From positions 1 to 52,995 of the forward strand of contig JAMOBD010000012.1 in assembly GCA_039908345.1 (NCBI GenBank): 52,995 nt of DNA, written 5' to 3'. Position 1 is the stretch's first letter, and each line of letters begins with the position of its first letter. Below the pieces are notes generated by a model. That model had not been told where the DNA came from and ran no database searches. It was given only the letters and a program-made list of their open reading frames with translations. Shown here in pieces: positions 24,633-32,850 of the stretch. The translations under genes and the position numbers were made by a program. Source of the stretch: Magnetospirillum sp. WYHS-4 (GTDB taxonomy: Bacteria; Pseudomonadota; Alphaproteobacteria; Rhodospirillales; GLO-3).

Positions 24633-25604
24633 ATGAACGAGCCCGACCGGAGCGACATCGTTGACATGCTGCGGCACTGGGTTCGCCAGCAGCAGGACCG
24701 TCCGGTGCCCGAGCGCATCGTGGTTTTTCTGGCCGCCGACGATCTTGCGGAATTCGTTCGGCAAAACGTGGTTGCCGCCGCCATCCTGAAAAGCGTTCCC
24801 GGAGCTTATGCCGCGGCCGTCTTCAAGGCCGCGCCTGCCTGGCGGCAATTCGTCGTCGAAAGCAACCCGCATATCGATTCGGCCATGCGTACCGATCCGG
24901 AATCGCCGATCACCATTCCGGTCGACTGGTTCGACATGGGGCTTTCGGCGCCGGTCCGATGCCCGGAGCCTTCCTGGTACGAGCGCAAGCTGCATGAAGC
25001 GGATCTGGTCTTGCTGCCCGGCATGCTCGGCCAGGACGCGGCCCGGTTCCCCGGCTTGGCCGCTGCCCCTCCGGTTTTCCGCCTGCCCGCCGACCGGAAG
25101 GCCGCCTTGGCCAAGGAACTGGCGGAACGGGGGGTGGCGGGAGATCGATGGTTCGCCTGCGTGGAAGGCGACGATACCTTCGTCGACTTGGCCCGCCAAG
25201 CGGTGGAGCGTCAGGGCGGCCAAGCGGTTCGGGTTGGGGAAGCTGCCGGGCAGGCGGGCGGCCTCGATCTTTCCGGGGCCGGAATCGAGGTCCAGGCGGC
25301 GGCCGTGCGTTTCGCCCGTTATCTGATCGGTGGCGTGGGCGGCTATACGGGTCTGGCTTCGGCCTTCCTTACTCCGGTGGCCGCCCTGGGGGCGGACAGC
25401 CTGGGATGGACGGTCTGGAATCGGGATGACGCGATCCTGGAGAACCCTACCGTCCTTTCCGCGGTGGCCGACCATCTTCTGGAGCGGACGGCCGGTTGTG
25501 ACGGATGGAGGCCGGCGGCCAAGGAGACTCCGAGCCCGGCCAGAAAGTCGGTCACCTTTCCGCTGGTAGCCGATGCGGAGCCTTTAGTCAGTTTCTGGCG
25601 CTGA
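24633..25604 (+). CDS. Hypothetical protein, 323 aa
   Basis: Not recognised with confidence. Soluble alpha/beta-looking protein with no signal or TM. The part from about 200 (FVDLARQAVERQGGQAVRV...GADSLGWTVWNRDD) faintly recalls GT-B glycosyltransferase tails, and the genes just downstream form a glycosylation operon on the other strand, with a 17-base convergent overlap. ATG is supported by AGGAGG six bases away. An IS remnant lies upstream, hinting that the region has been rearranged. Confidence 0.6.
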   Translation: MNEPDRSDIVDMLRHWVRQQQDRPVPERIVVFLAADDLAEFVRQNVVAAAILKSVPGAYAAAVFKAAPAWRQFVVESNPHIDSAMRTDPESPITIPVDWFDMGLSAPVRCPEPSWYERKLHEADLVLLPGMLGQDAARFPGLAAAPPVFRLPADRKAALAKELAERGVAGDRWFACVEGDDTFVDLARQAVERQGGQAVRVGEAAGQAGGLDLSGAGIEVQAAAVRFARYLIGGVGGYTGLASAFLTPVAALGADSLGWTVWNRDDAILENPTVLSAVADHLLERTAGCDGWRPAAKETPSPARKSVTFPLVADAEPLVSFWR

Positions 25605-27585
25605 CCGCCCTTTCCAGGAAATCGGCGAGGCCCGCCACGGCCGCGTCATCTTCGAACAGAAGGGCGGCTCGGTCCCGGATGCGGGCCGAGAGCGTGTTCC
25701 GCCATTCCCGATCCCTCGCCGCGCGCAAGGCCAGATCCACATAGTGAGCCGGGCTTCTGGCCACCAGATCTCCGATCCCCATGCGGCGATAGAAGGCCGC
25801 GGTGACCCGGCCGCGCATCAGGCCGGTGGGCAGCGTCACCACCGGGGTGCCCGTGGCGAAGGCCTCCAGACTGGTGTTGCCGCCACAGAATGGAAAGGTA
25901 TCGAGCAGCACGTCGGCCCATCGGCAAAGCCCCAGGAAGCGTGGCGGCTCCAGGCCAGGCAGGAAGCGGACCCTCGCCAAGCCGTCCGGCAGAACCGCGG
26001 CGAGGCGTTGCCGCAAGAGCGTTGCGATTCCGGTCAGGCCTCCTTCGATGAAGACCAGATCGCCGTCCGGGTCGCCCCGCAGGATTTCCGCGAGGACGCC
26101 ATCGAAGTCGGGATGGACCTTGAAGAGGGTCTGCGTACAGACGTAGAGCCGGCGATCCTCGGGCAGGTTCAGGGCGGCCCGGTCGGGAAGGTTGGCGACG
26201 GATGGCGGTGCGACGAAGGCGGGGAAGGCCGGCAGCCGGGCCAGGGTTTCGCTGTAGGCCGCTTCCGATCCGGGCGGGTCCAGGTCCGCCGTGCTCAGGA
26301 ACCAGTCCATGTTGGGAATGCCGGTGGTCACCGGGTGGCCCCAGGTGACGCACTGCACCGGCGCCAATCGGGAGAAGGCAAGGAAGTAGGTGAAGGAGTC
26401 CATGCCGATGTCGGGATAGATCAGCACATCCAGTTCCTCGGCCGCCACCCGGCGGCGCGCCGCCGTGAGGTCGAGGGAATAGCCCACCGTCCGTTCCACC
26501 GCTTCTTCCAGGCCGCGGGTGCCGTGGGGGCGCAGCAGCACGGTTTCGAAGCGGTCGCGGGGCAGGCGCTCGATCAGGCCGGCCGTCAGTTTGCCGATGG
26601 TATGACCGGCGATCAGATGCGACGAAAGGAATCCGACCTTGATCCGCTCCGCCCGGCGAGGACCGGCGGTGCAATGGGGGGCTTCCCATCCCAGGGCAGG
26701 GCAGGACTTGAGGTAGAGCGCGGCCAGCTTCTGGCGGATCGGGCGATCGTCTTCCCCCTGGTAGGCCAGGTAGAAGTCGGTGGTGCCCACTTCGGTGTGG
26801 GGATCGGTGAGGACGAGGCCCGGCCGTTCCAGGAGATCGTCCAGCCGCTCCGTCATCTGGCGGCGGGCCGCGGCGATCTCGGCCCGGTCCCGGGGCACCA
26901 GGGGAAGCAGCAAGGCACGGCGGATGGCGAGGCCGGCATTGTCCGGGGCAAGATCGAGGGCACGGTCGTAGACGGCTTCCGCTTCCCGCCAGCGCCCGCC
27001 CTGGTAGAGGGCATGGCCCATCACCTGATAGGGCACGAGATTGTCCGGATCGAGGGAGATGGCTCGTTCGCAGGCGGCCACGGCATCGTCGGTACGGCGC
27101 CGGTCGCGGCAAAGAACGCCCAGGTCGATCCAGGCTCCCAGGAATTTGGGATCCAGCTCCACGGCTCGGTTCAAGGCGGTCCAGGCCTCGTCGTAGCGGC
27201 CCGCCAATCGCAAGGCGGTCGCCAGGTTGCGGTGCTGTACCGGCGAGTCCGCGTCCAGGGCCACCGCCTGGACACAGGCCTCGGTGCCCTCGGGGAAGCG
27301 GCCCTGCTCGCAAAGCACGATTCCCAGGTTGGCCCAGGCCTCGGCATGGGCGGGGCGTATTTCGACGGCCCGCCTGAGCGCGGCCTCGGCCTCGGCGATC
27401 CGGTTCAGGCCGCGTAGCGCCAGCCCGAGGGAGTTGTGGGCAGGCGCCAAAAGAGGTTGCAGATGAAGCGCACGTTCGAACAGCGCGATGGCCTCATGAT
27501 AGCGTCCCGCCGTCCGGAAGCCTTCCCCCCGCATCAGAAGTTCCGCCAGCACCCCGGCGGAAACGGCGGGGCGGTCCTCGCTCAC
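25588..27585 (-). CDS. TPR-GT41 glycosyltransferase (SPY/OGT-like)
   Basis: About 665 residues. N-terminal tetratricopeptide repeats (about 5-235; for example AWANLGIVLCEQGRFPEGTEA and AWIDLGVLCRDRRRTDDAVAA), then a GT41 catalytic region: KVGFLSSHLIAGHTIG, IYPDIGMDSFTYFLAFSRLAPVQCVTWGHP, and DVLLDTFPFCGGNTSLEA. Such proteins O-glycosylate other proteins; TPR-bearing ones (FlmG type) act on flagellin in alphaproteobacteria. Start GTG at 27585 overlaps the SDR stop (GTGA); GTG at 27588 is equally open. It closes an operon with sugar-activation genes, supporting a flagellin glycosylation role. Confidence 0.85.
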   Translation of the reverse strand: MSEDRPAVSAGVLAELLMRGEGFRTAGRYHEAIALFERALHLQPLLAPAHNSLGLALRGLNRIAEAEAALRRAVEIRPAHAEAWANLGIVLCEQGRFPEGTEACVQAVALDADSPVQHRNLATALRLAGRYDEAWTALNRAVELDPKFLGAWIDLGVLCRDRRRTDDAVAACERAISLDPDNLVPYQVMGHALYQGGRWREAEAVYDRALDLAPDNAGLAIRRALLLPLVPRDRAEIAAARRQMTERLDDLLERPGLVLTDPHTEVGTTDFYLAYQGEDDRPIRQKLAALYLKSCPALGWEAPHCTAGPRRAERIKVGFLSSHLIAGHTIGKLTAGLIERLPRDRFETVLLRPHGTRGLEEAVERTVGYSLDLTAARRRVAAEELDVLIYPDIGMDSFTYFLAFSRLAPVQCVTWGHPVTTGIPNMDWFLSTADLDPPGSEAAYSETLARLPAFPAFVAPPSVANLPDRAALNLPEDRRLYVCTQTLFKVHPDFDGVLAEILRGDPDGDLVFIEGGLTGIATLLRQRLAAVLPDGLARVRFLPGLEPPRFLGLCRWADVLLDTFPFCGGNTSLEAFATGTPVVTLPTGLMRGRVTAAFYRRMGIGDLVARSPAHYVDLALRAARDREWRNTLSARIRDRAALLFEDDAAVAGLADFLERAVSARN

Positions 27586-28376
27586 CACGCCGTCCAGCCT
27601 CCGTCCACCACCAGATTCTGGCCGGTAACGTAGGAAGACAGATCGCTGGCCAGGTAGGCTACCGCGCCCTTCAATTCCTCTTCGCGCCCGAGGCGTCGCA
27701 AGGGTGTGCGCTCCTCGTAGCGGCGGACGAAGGCTTCGGGCTGGCCACGCCGGATTCCGCCGGGGGTGACGGCGTTGACCCGTACCTCGGGCGCCACCAC
27801 GGTGGACAGCCAGCGCACCAGTTGCAGCAGACCACCTTTGCCGGCGGCATAGGCGGCCGGATTGCCCATGGGGGTGTCGTCATAGAGCCGCATGTCGGGG
27901 CCGACCATGCCGTAGATCGAGGAGACAGCGACGATGGCTCCCTTGCCCCCCGATTTCAGATGGGGAAGGGCGGCCTGGGCAAGGACGAAGACCGAGGTCA
28001 GGTTGACTTCCATCGCCTGGCGCCACGTGTCGGCCGTCTGCTCCTCGAAGGGCGTCACCCAACCCTCGAGGCCCGAGGTGCCGACGAATCCGGCCGCCGC
28101 AACCAGGATATCCAGCCGCCCGAGAGACGCGACCGTCTGTCCGGGCAGGGCCCGAACGGCGGCCTCGTCGGCCAAGTCGCAGGCGAAGCCCAGGGCGTCC
28201 GGCAGTTCGGCCGCCGCCGCCTCGGCGTCCTTGAGGTCGACGAGAACCACCCGCGCCCCCAGTTCGGCCAGCGCCGCCGCCGCCTGGAACCCGATGTGGC
28301 CAGCTCCGCCGGTCACCAGGGCGACCCTTCCGGTCAGGTCCATCATCGTCTTGAGTGGCTGTCCCGCTCCCCTCAT
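27582..28376 (-). CDS. Short-chain dehydrogenase/reductase (PtmA-like)
   Basis: 264 residues. Rossmann motif VALVTGGAGHIGFQAA, catalytic Ser in AVSSIYG and the YAAGK catalytic pair are present, so an active NAD(P)-dependent oxidoreductase. It follows a CMP-sugar synthetase gene (ATGA overlap), the same pairing as ptmA-ptmB in Campylobacter legionaminate synthesis. Likely acts on a nonulosonate or precursor; substrate unproven. The overlap start (28376) is chosen over the Met ten codons later. Confidence 0.84.
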   Translation of the reverse strand: MRGAGQPLKTMMDLTGRVALVTGGAGHIGFQAAAALAELGARVVLVDLKDAEAAAAELPDALGFACDLADEAAVRALPGQTVASLGRLDILVAAAGFVGTSGLEGWVTPFEEQTADTWRQAMEVNLTSVFVLAQAALPHLKSGGKGAIVAVSSIYGMVGPDMRLYDDTPMGNPAAYAAGKGGLLQLVRWLSTVVAPEVRVNAVTPGGIRRGQPEAFVRRYEERTPLRRLGREEELKGAVAYLASDLSSYVTGQNLVVDGGWTAW

Positions 28377-29077
28377 GGGGCGTCCTTTGCGACCAGGGGA
28401 TAGAGGGCATCGGCGACCCGCAGGTCGTATTCGGTATCGATGTCCACCGCCCGTTCGGGCGGCACCTCGACGGTACCGACCCGGCCGTCGAACAGCCCAC
28501 CCGCCTTCAGCACGAAGGCGGGATCGGCCACGTAGCAGATGGTGGTCATGTCGAAGACCGGCGGCGCGTCCTGGCGCCGGTGCAAGGTGCCGGTGGCGGG
28601 CGGGATGACCAGCCCGGCATGGCCGGCCGCGTCCAGCTTCACCATGTTGAAGTAGGGGCTCCGATGGGCCGGGGCCACGGCGCAGACCACATCCACGTCA
28701 CCCATGCGGAAGCGTTCGATGCAGGCGTCGATGTCGGCCGGCCGGCGTAGCGGCGCGGTGGCGGGGACGCTGACGAACAGCCCCACCGTCTCGCCCAGCG
28801 TCTCGATGGCGTGGCGCCAGGCCAGCCATTCCGGGGTTTCGTCGCGGGCCAGATGGGCGGGGCGCAGGAAGGGCATCTCGGCGCCGTAAGCCTTGGCCGC
28901 CTCGGCGATGGAGGGATCGTCGCTGGACACCATGACCCGTTCCACCAGGCGGGCAGCCTTGGCCTGCTCGACGGCGTGCTGGATCAGCGGCTTGCCGGCG
29001 ACCAGGCGGTGATGCTTGCCGGGCAGGCCCTTCGATCCGCCCCGCGCGAAGATGAAAGCGACGACTTGGCCGTTCAC
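28373..29077 (-). CDS. CMP-nonulosonate (acylneuraminate) cytidylyltransferase
   Basis: 234 residues. The CTP-binding start FIFARGGSKGLPGKH is the family signature; also VMVSSDDPSIAEAAKAYGAE, SVPATAPLRRPADID and the C-terminal VDIDTEYDL. It couples CTP to a sialic-, legionaminic- or pseudaminic-type sugar, as PtmB/NeuA/LegF do. GTG start at 29077 in a GTGA overlap with the oxidoreductase gene. No nonulosonate synthase (NeuB-like) is in this window, so the sugar is made elsewhere. Confidence 0.88.
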   Translation of the reverse strand: MNGQVVAFIFARGGSKGLPGKHHRLVAGKPLIQHAVEQAKAARLVERVMVSSDDPSIAEAAKAYGAEMPFLRPAHLARDETPEWLAWRHAIETLGETVGLFVSVPATAPLRRPADIDACIERFRMGDVDVVCAVAPAHRSPYFNMVKLDAAGHAGLVIPPATGTLHRRQDAPPVFDMTTICYVADPAFVLKAGGLFDGRVGTVEVPPERAVDIDTEYDLRVADALYPLVAKDAP

Positions 29078-30063
29078 GGACTCACCTTTGTTCCTTCCTT
29101 GGCCGACCGCCGGGCCGCCATGACGATCTCCAGGACCCGGAGACCGTCCTCGCCGGACACCAGCGGCCGTCCCCCCGACCCGATGCAGGCCAGGAAGTGT
29201 TTCAATTGCTCCAGATAGCGGGTATCGGGCGAGGAATCCTTGCCCGAATAGAGAACCTCCCACGCGCCCTTGCCATCCCTGACCCGGTAGGTGCGGGTTT
29301 CGCGGGTCATACCGTCCCACAACAAGGTGCCCGCGGTGCCGACCGCCTTGCAAGTCCGCACCGGGGTCCGCTGCAGCATGTCCATATGGAGAGTGCCCGA
29401 GACATTGCCGGGGAAGTCGAGCAGCAGATCGGCCGAATCCTCGACGTCGATTTCCAGGTCGCCGACCGCGGTCAGCCGGGCGATCACGCCTGCTGCCGGC
29501 CCGGCCAGCCAGCAAAGGGTGTCGATTTCGTGGGACAGCTCCAGCAAGGCGCCGCCCCCCAGGTCGGCCCTTGCGCTCACCCCCTGGCGGTAGTCGGTGT
29601 CCGGTCGCCAGTCGGGCAGGTACTGCCCGACTTCGGCCTTGAGGTGCTGGAGGCGGCCGATGGTGCCGGCCGCCAGGGCCTGCTTGAGGGCGGCAAGGGA
29701 CGGGTCGAAGCGCAGGCAATAACCGACCTGCAGCACCAAGCGGCGCTTGCGGCACTCCTCGATCAGTTCCGCAACACCGTCCAGGCGGTCCGATAGGGGC
29801 TTCTCGACCAGAAGATGGACCCCGGCGCGGGCCAGGGCCAAGGCGGCTTCCACGTGGAAGGGGGCTGGATTGGACACGATGGCGGCCTGAGGGCAGGTCG
29901 CCAGGGCTTCGGACATGTTATGGACGGTAGCTACCCCCGCTTCCGCCGTACCGCCCGGGCGACGCAGCACCGTGACCGCGATGTCCGGCGCCAGCCGTTG
30001 CAGGCAGGCCAAGTGCCTCCGTCCGATACTGCCCAGGCCGACGATGAGAAGCCGTTCCACCAT
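29074..30063 (-). CDS. Gfo/Idh/MocA-family sugar oxidoreductase
   Basis: 329 residues. N-terminal Rossmann fold LLIVGLGSIGRRHLACL, the VEKPLSDR motif (with the family Lys) near residue 94, and the C-terminal beta-sheet domain typical of the family (GYCLRFDPSLAALKQ). NAD(P)-dependent dehydrogenase of a sugar or cyclitol. First gene of the four-gene operon (overlapping stops and starts), so probably makes or modifies the nonulosonate precursor. Confidence 0.87.
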   Translation of the reverse strand: MVERLLIVGLGSIGRRHLACLQRLAPDIAVTVLRRPGGTAEAGVATVHNMSEALATCPQAAIVSNPAPFHVEAALALARAGVHLLVEKPLSDRLDGVAELIEECRKRRLVLQVGYCLRFDPSLAALKQALAAGTIGRLQHLKAEVGQYLPDWRPDTDYRQGVSARADLGGGALLELSHEIDTLCWLAGPAAGVIARLTAVGDLEIDVEDSADLLLDFPGNVSGTLHMDMLQRTPVRTCKAVGTAGTLLWDGMTRETRTYRVRDGKGAWEVLYSGKDSSPDTRYLEQLKHFLACIGSGGRPLVSGEDGLRVLEIVMAARRSAKEGTKVSP

Positions 30064-30178
30064 GAGACTCCAGCCTTCACCAAGCTGCCGCGCAAGTCAA
30101 ATCCCCTCGGCACGAACTTCCGGACAGGGTGGGAATTTTTTTCCGCGCCGGTCGCCGTTTGCCCGGCTGGACGGCCCG

Positions 30179-30207
30179 GTTATCGCAGAGGAAGCGTTGA
30201 AAATCAA
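30179..30207 (-). promoter_or_regulatory. Promoter of nonulosonate operon
   Basis: Minus strand TTGATT (30207-30202), 17-base spacer, GATAAC (30184-30179). Transcription would start near 30172, 109 bases before the oxidoreductase gene. An alternative TTGACT-17-AAGGCT is nearer the gene. Confidence 0.4.
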
Positions 30208-30219
30208 TGCCATGTCGAC

Positions 30220-30235
30220 TTGGCCCGTGGCTTGC
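30220..30235 (+). promoter_or_regulatory. sigma54 promoter of fliK-flgD-flgE
   Basis: TTGGCCCG-TGGC-TTGC matches the -24/-12 consensus (TTGGCACG-N4-TTGC) with one mismatch and exact GG-to-GC spacing of 10 bases. Start of transcription is expected near 30247, 29 bases before the fliK ATG. Hook genes are sigma54-dependent in many alphaproteobacteria. Confidence 0.72.
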
Positions 30236-30275
30236 TGAGGAAAGGCCGGCACAATCCAATGCCTAGGAGCGATCC

Positions 30276-32078
30276 ATGTACACGGAAAACCAATACGGCC
30301 TGCGCGCACTCGGAGTGACGGAGTCCTCCGCCATCGGCCAGACGGTCGGCGACGGCAAGGCCACCGGCGGTTCCGGCGCGGCCTTCCTGGAAATCCTCTC
30401 CCAGGCGCAGGCCGATGCGGAAAACGGCGCCAACCTGATGACCGCCTCGGCCAGCGTGGGGCGCCTGCCCGGCAAAACCGAGATTCGCGCCGAACGCCCG
30501 GCTCAGCAGGCCGAACGGAACGAGCCGGCCCGCCCAGCGAAGGACAAGACGGTCCGTGCGGCTGATCGTTCCGACAAGCCCGAGGCGCCACGTGCCGAGC
30601 CCCGCGAGGAACTGGTGGAACAGGCCGCCGAGCGTCCGGACCAGGCCGCCGATGGGCAGGCCGACGACCCGGTGGCGCGCACCGACAGCGCCGATGCTGG
30701 CCGCCAGGCCCGCGATGATCGCCGTGATCGCACTGCCGACGACAGTCCGGCGGTCGAACATGCCGTCCAGGCCGATGGACAGATCCCCGCCGACCAGCAG
30801 AATCGGCAGGCCCAGGTCGACGCCGTCGCCGAACGGCAGGCGGTGGTCGATGCCGGTCCTGCCGTCGTGACCGGCGCGGTCGCTCGCCAAGGCCAGGACA
30901 CCGTTCTGGCGGCCCTGGCTGCGGCTCAGCAGGCTCAGGCCCGCCAGCAGAATCAGTCGGCCGGTCCGGCGACTCCGGCCGCGACTGTCGAGGACGGTGA
31001 TGTCTCCGTCGACCCGCAGGCCGGCCGGCCAGGGCATCTGGGCGAGCAGTGGCAGGCAGCGGCAAAGGCCGCAGGCGATGCCCAGGATGCGGCCAACGGC
31101 CAGCAGAGCCAATTACATAACCAAGCCAACGCCGCGCTTCAGGCCCAGGCCCGGGCGGCCGAGGCCCATGCGGCCAAGGGCGCCGACAAGGCGGCCCAGC
31201 AGGCGGCCCAGTTGTCCCAGGCCATCGGCGCCGGCGACGACGTGCAGGTCCAGGTCCAGGTCGAGGACGAGGCGGCGGTGCTGTTCTCCAAGCCCGCTTC
31301 CGGCATGGGCGGCGCCCTGCTCAACCCCGAGCCTTCCGAACAAGCCCGCCTGCCGGGCCAGCAGACCCCGCAGGTTCTCGGCAATCCCAATCCGCAGCTT
31401 CTCGCCCAGCAGGCGGCCTCCGGTCCGGTACAGCCGCAGCAGGCGGCCGCCCAGGCGGCCAACCAGGTGCTGGCCGCCGGCGGCGTCGAGGGCAAGGGCG
31501 CGGCCCAGGGCACGGCCCAGGCGGGCATGCCCGCCCCGAACATGCCGGCTTCCGGCGAATCGGCCCCTCTGCCCGGCCAGGCCAACCAGACCCAGCAGAG
31601 CCAGCAGACCGCCCAGACCCAGGCGGTGCGCCAGCCCCGCTTCACCCTGCCCGGCCAGGGCGTCGCCGATCAGGTGTCGGTGCAGATCACCAAGGCCCTG
31701 CAGGACGGTAACGACAGGATTTCCATCTCGCTCAAGCCCGCCAGCCTGGGACGCATCGAGGTCAGCATGGAACTGGCCCAGGACGGCCGCCTGACCGCAG
31801 TGGTGACCGCCGACAACAAGGACACCCTGGACCTCTTGCAGCGCGACGCGCGCAATCTCCAGCAAGCCCTGGAGGACGCCGGCCTGCACCTGGATTCGGG
31901 AAGCCTGAGCTTCAATCTCCGGGAACAGAACCAGCGCCAGGCCGAGGGGGAGGGGAACCTCCGCAATCCCTATGGCACCGGCGCCCGCGACGAGGAGCCG
32001 GATGTCCCGGCTCCCCCCACCATCGCGCTCGGCCAGGGCGGCATGACCGCCGATGGCCGCGTCGATATCCGGGCGTAA
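30276..32078 (+). CDS. fliK: Flagellar hook-length control protein FliK
   Basis: 600 residues: very Ala/Gln/Asp-rich, low-complexity central part (about 60-450) acting as the ruler, and a compact C-terminal domain (about 465-570) with ISISLKPASLGRIEVSMELAQDGRLTAV and the following Leu/Gln-rich helix, the FliK signature that switches export specificity. TAGGAG precedes the ATG. First gene of a hook operon; flgD follows after 12 bases. Confidence 0.9.
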   Translation: MYTENQYGLRALGVTESSAIGQTVGDGKATGGSGAAFLEILSQAQADAENGANLMTASASVGRLPGKTEIRAERPAQQAERNEPARPAKDKTVRAADRSDKPEAPRAEPREELVEQAAERPDQAADGQADDPVARTDSADAGRQARDDRRDRTADDSPAVEHAVQADGQIPADQQNRQAQVDAVAERQAVVDAGPAVVTGAVARQGQDTVLAALAAAQQAQARQQNQSAGPATPAATVEDGDVSVDPQAGRPGHLGEQWQAAAKAAGDAQDAANGQQSQLHNQANAALQAQARAAEAHAAKGADKAAQQAAQLSQAIGAGDDVQVQVQVEDEAAVLFSKPASGMGGALLNPEPSEQARLPGQQTPQVLGNPNPQLLAQQAASGPVQPQQAAAQAANQVLAAGGVEGKGAAQGTAQAGMPAPNMPASGESAPLPGQANQTQQSQQTAQTQAVRQPRFTLPGQGVADQVSVQITKALQDGNDRISISLKPASLGRIEVSMELAQDGRLTAVVTADNKDTLDLLQRDARNLQQALEDAGLHLDSGSLSFNLREQNQRQAEGEGNLRNPYGTGARDEEPDVPAPPTIALGQGGMTADGRVDIRA

Positions 32079-32090
32079 GGAAACGCAGTC

Positions 32091-32780
32091 ATGTCGCTTA
32101 TCGGTTCGACCGCAGCAGCCGCATCGACCTCCGACTCCTCGGGTACGGCGGCGGCCAGCAAGCAGAAGCTGGACGAGGACCTGAACCAGTTCCTCAACCT
32201 CCTGGTCACCCAGTTGAAGAATCAGGACCCCCTGAGCCCCATGGACGCCAACGAGTTCACCACCCAGCTCGTGCAGTTCGCCAGTGTGGAACAGCAGATC
32301 TACCAGAACTCCAACCTGGAGAAGCTCTACACCCTGCAGCAGTCGAACCAGGTGGCCTCGCTGGTCAACTATATGAACACGACCATCGAGTATGAGGGCA
32401 AGGACGTGAATATCGAGGACGGCGGCGGCGCCAAGATCAAGTACCAGCTCGGCAGCAACGCCAAGAACGCCTACATCACCATCAAGGACGAGAACGGCGA
32501 CACCGTCTTCACCCAGGGCGCCGAGACCGATACCGACCTCCATACCTTCGAATGGGACGGCAAGGACAGCCAGAACAACCAGGTTCCCGCCGGTGTCTAT
32601 GAAGTCTGGGTAACCGGCTTCGACGGGACGGGCGAACTGGTCGAGGTGACCCAGACGGCCTTCGGCCGGGTGACCGGCGTCAGCACGGTCGACGACAGTC
32701 CCTACCTGATCGTCGGCGACATATCCGTCAAGCAGGACACGGTGCTTTCGGTCCGCGAGACCGAAAAGACGGTGAACTGA
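32091..32780 (+). CDS. flgD: Flagellar hook-capping protein FlgD
   Basis: 229 residues. N-terminal motif LNQFLNLLVTQLKNQDPLSPMD and NEFTTQLVQFASVEQQ are the FlgD export and cap-assembly signature; the C-terminal part is the FlgD Ig-like and tudor-like region (FEWDGKDSQNNQVPAGVYEV). Caps the growing hook and lets FlgE subunits add on. Between fliK and flgE. Confidence 0.93.
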   Translation: MSLIGSTAAAASTSDSSGTAAASKQKLDEDLNQFLNLLVTQLKNQDPLSPMDANEFTTQLVQFASVEQQIYQNSNLEKLYTLQQSNQVASLVNYMNTTIEYEGKDVNIEDGGGAKIKYQLGSNAKNAYITIKDENGDTVFTQGAETDTDLHTFEWDGKDSQNNQVPAGVYEVWVTGFDGTGELVEVTQTAFGRVTGVSTVDDSPYLIVGDISVKQDTVLSVRETEKTVN

Positions 32781-32850
32781 GCCGCGCCCGGCGGCGAGAC
32801 AGAACCCCACCCGGCCCATGAGAGGCCGGAAGAGACGAAGGAGACCGAAG

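Noticed and set aside
25744-27417. A 557-codon open frame antisense to the TPR-GT41 gene
   Set aside because: Shadow of a well-recognised gene; product is Gly/Gln/Arg-rich without motifs.
30243-30262. Second sigma54-like match GGCACAATCCAATGCC upstream of fliK
   Set aside because: GG-to-GC distance is 11 instead of 10 and it is too close to the ATG; the site at 30220-30235 fits better.
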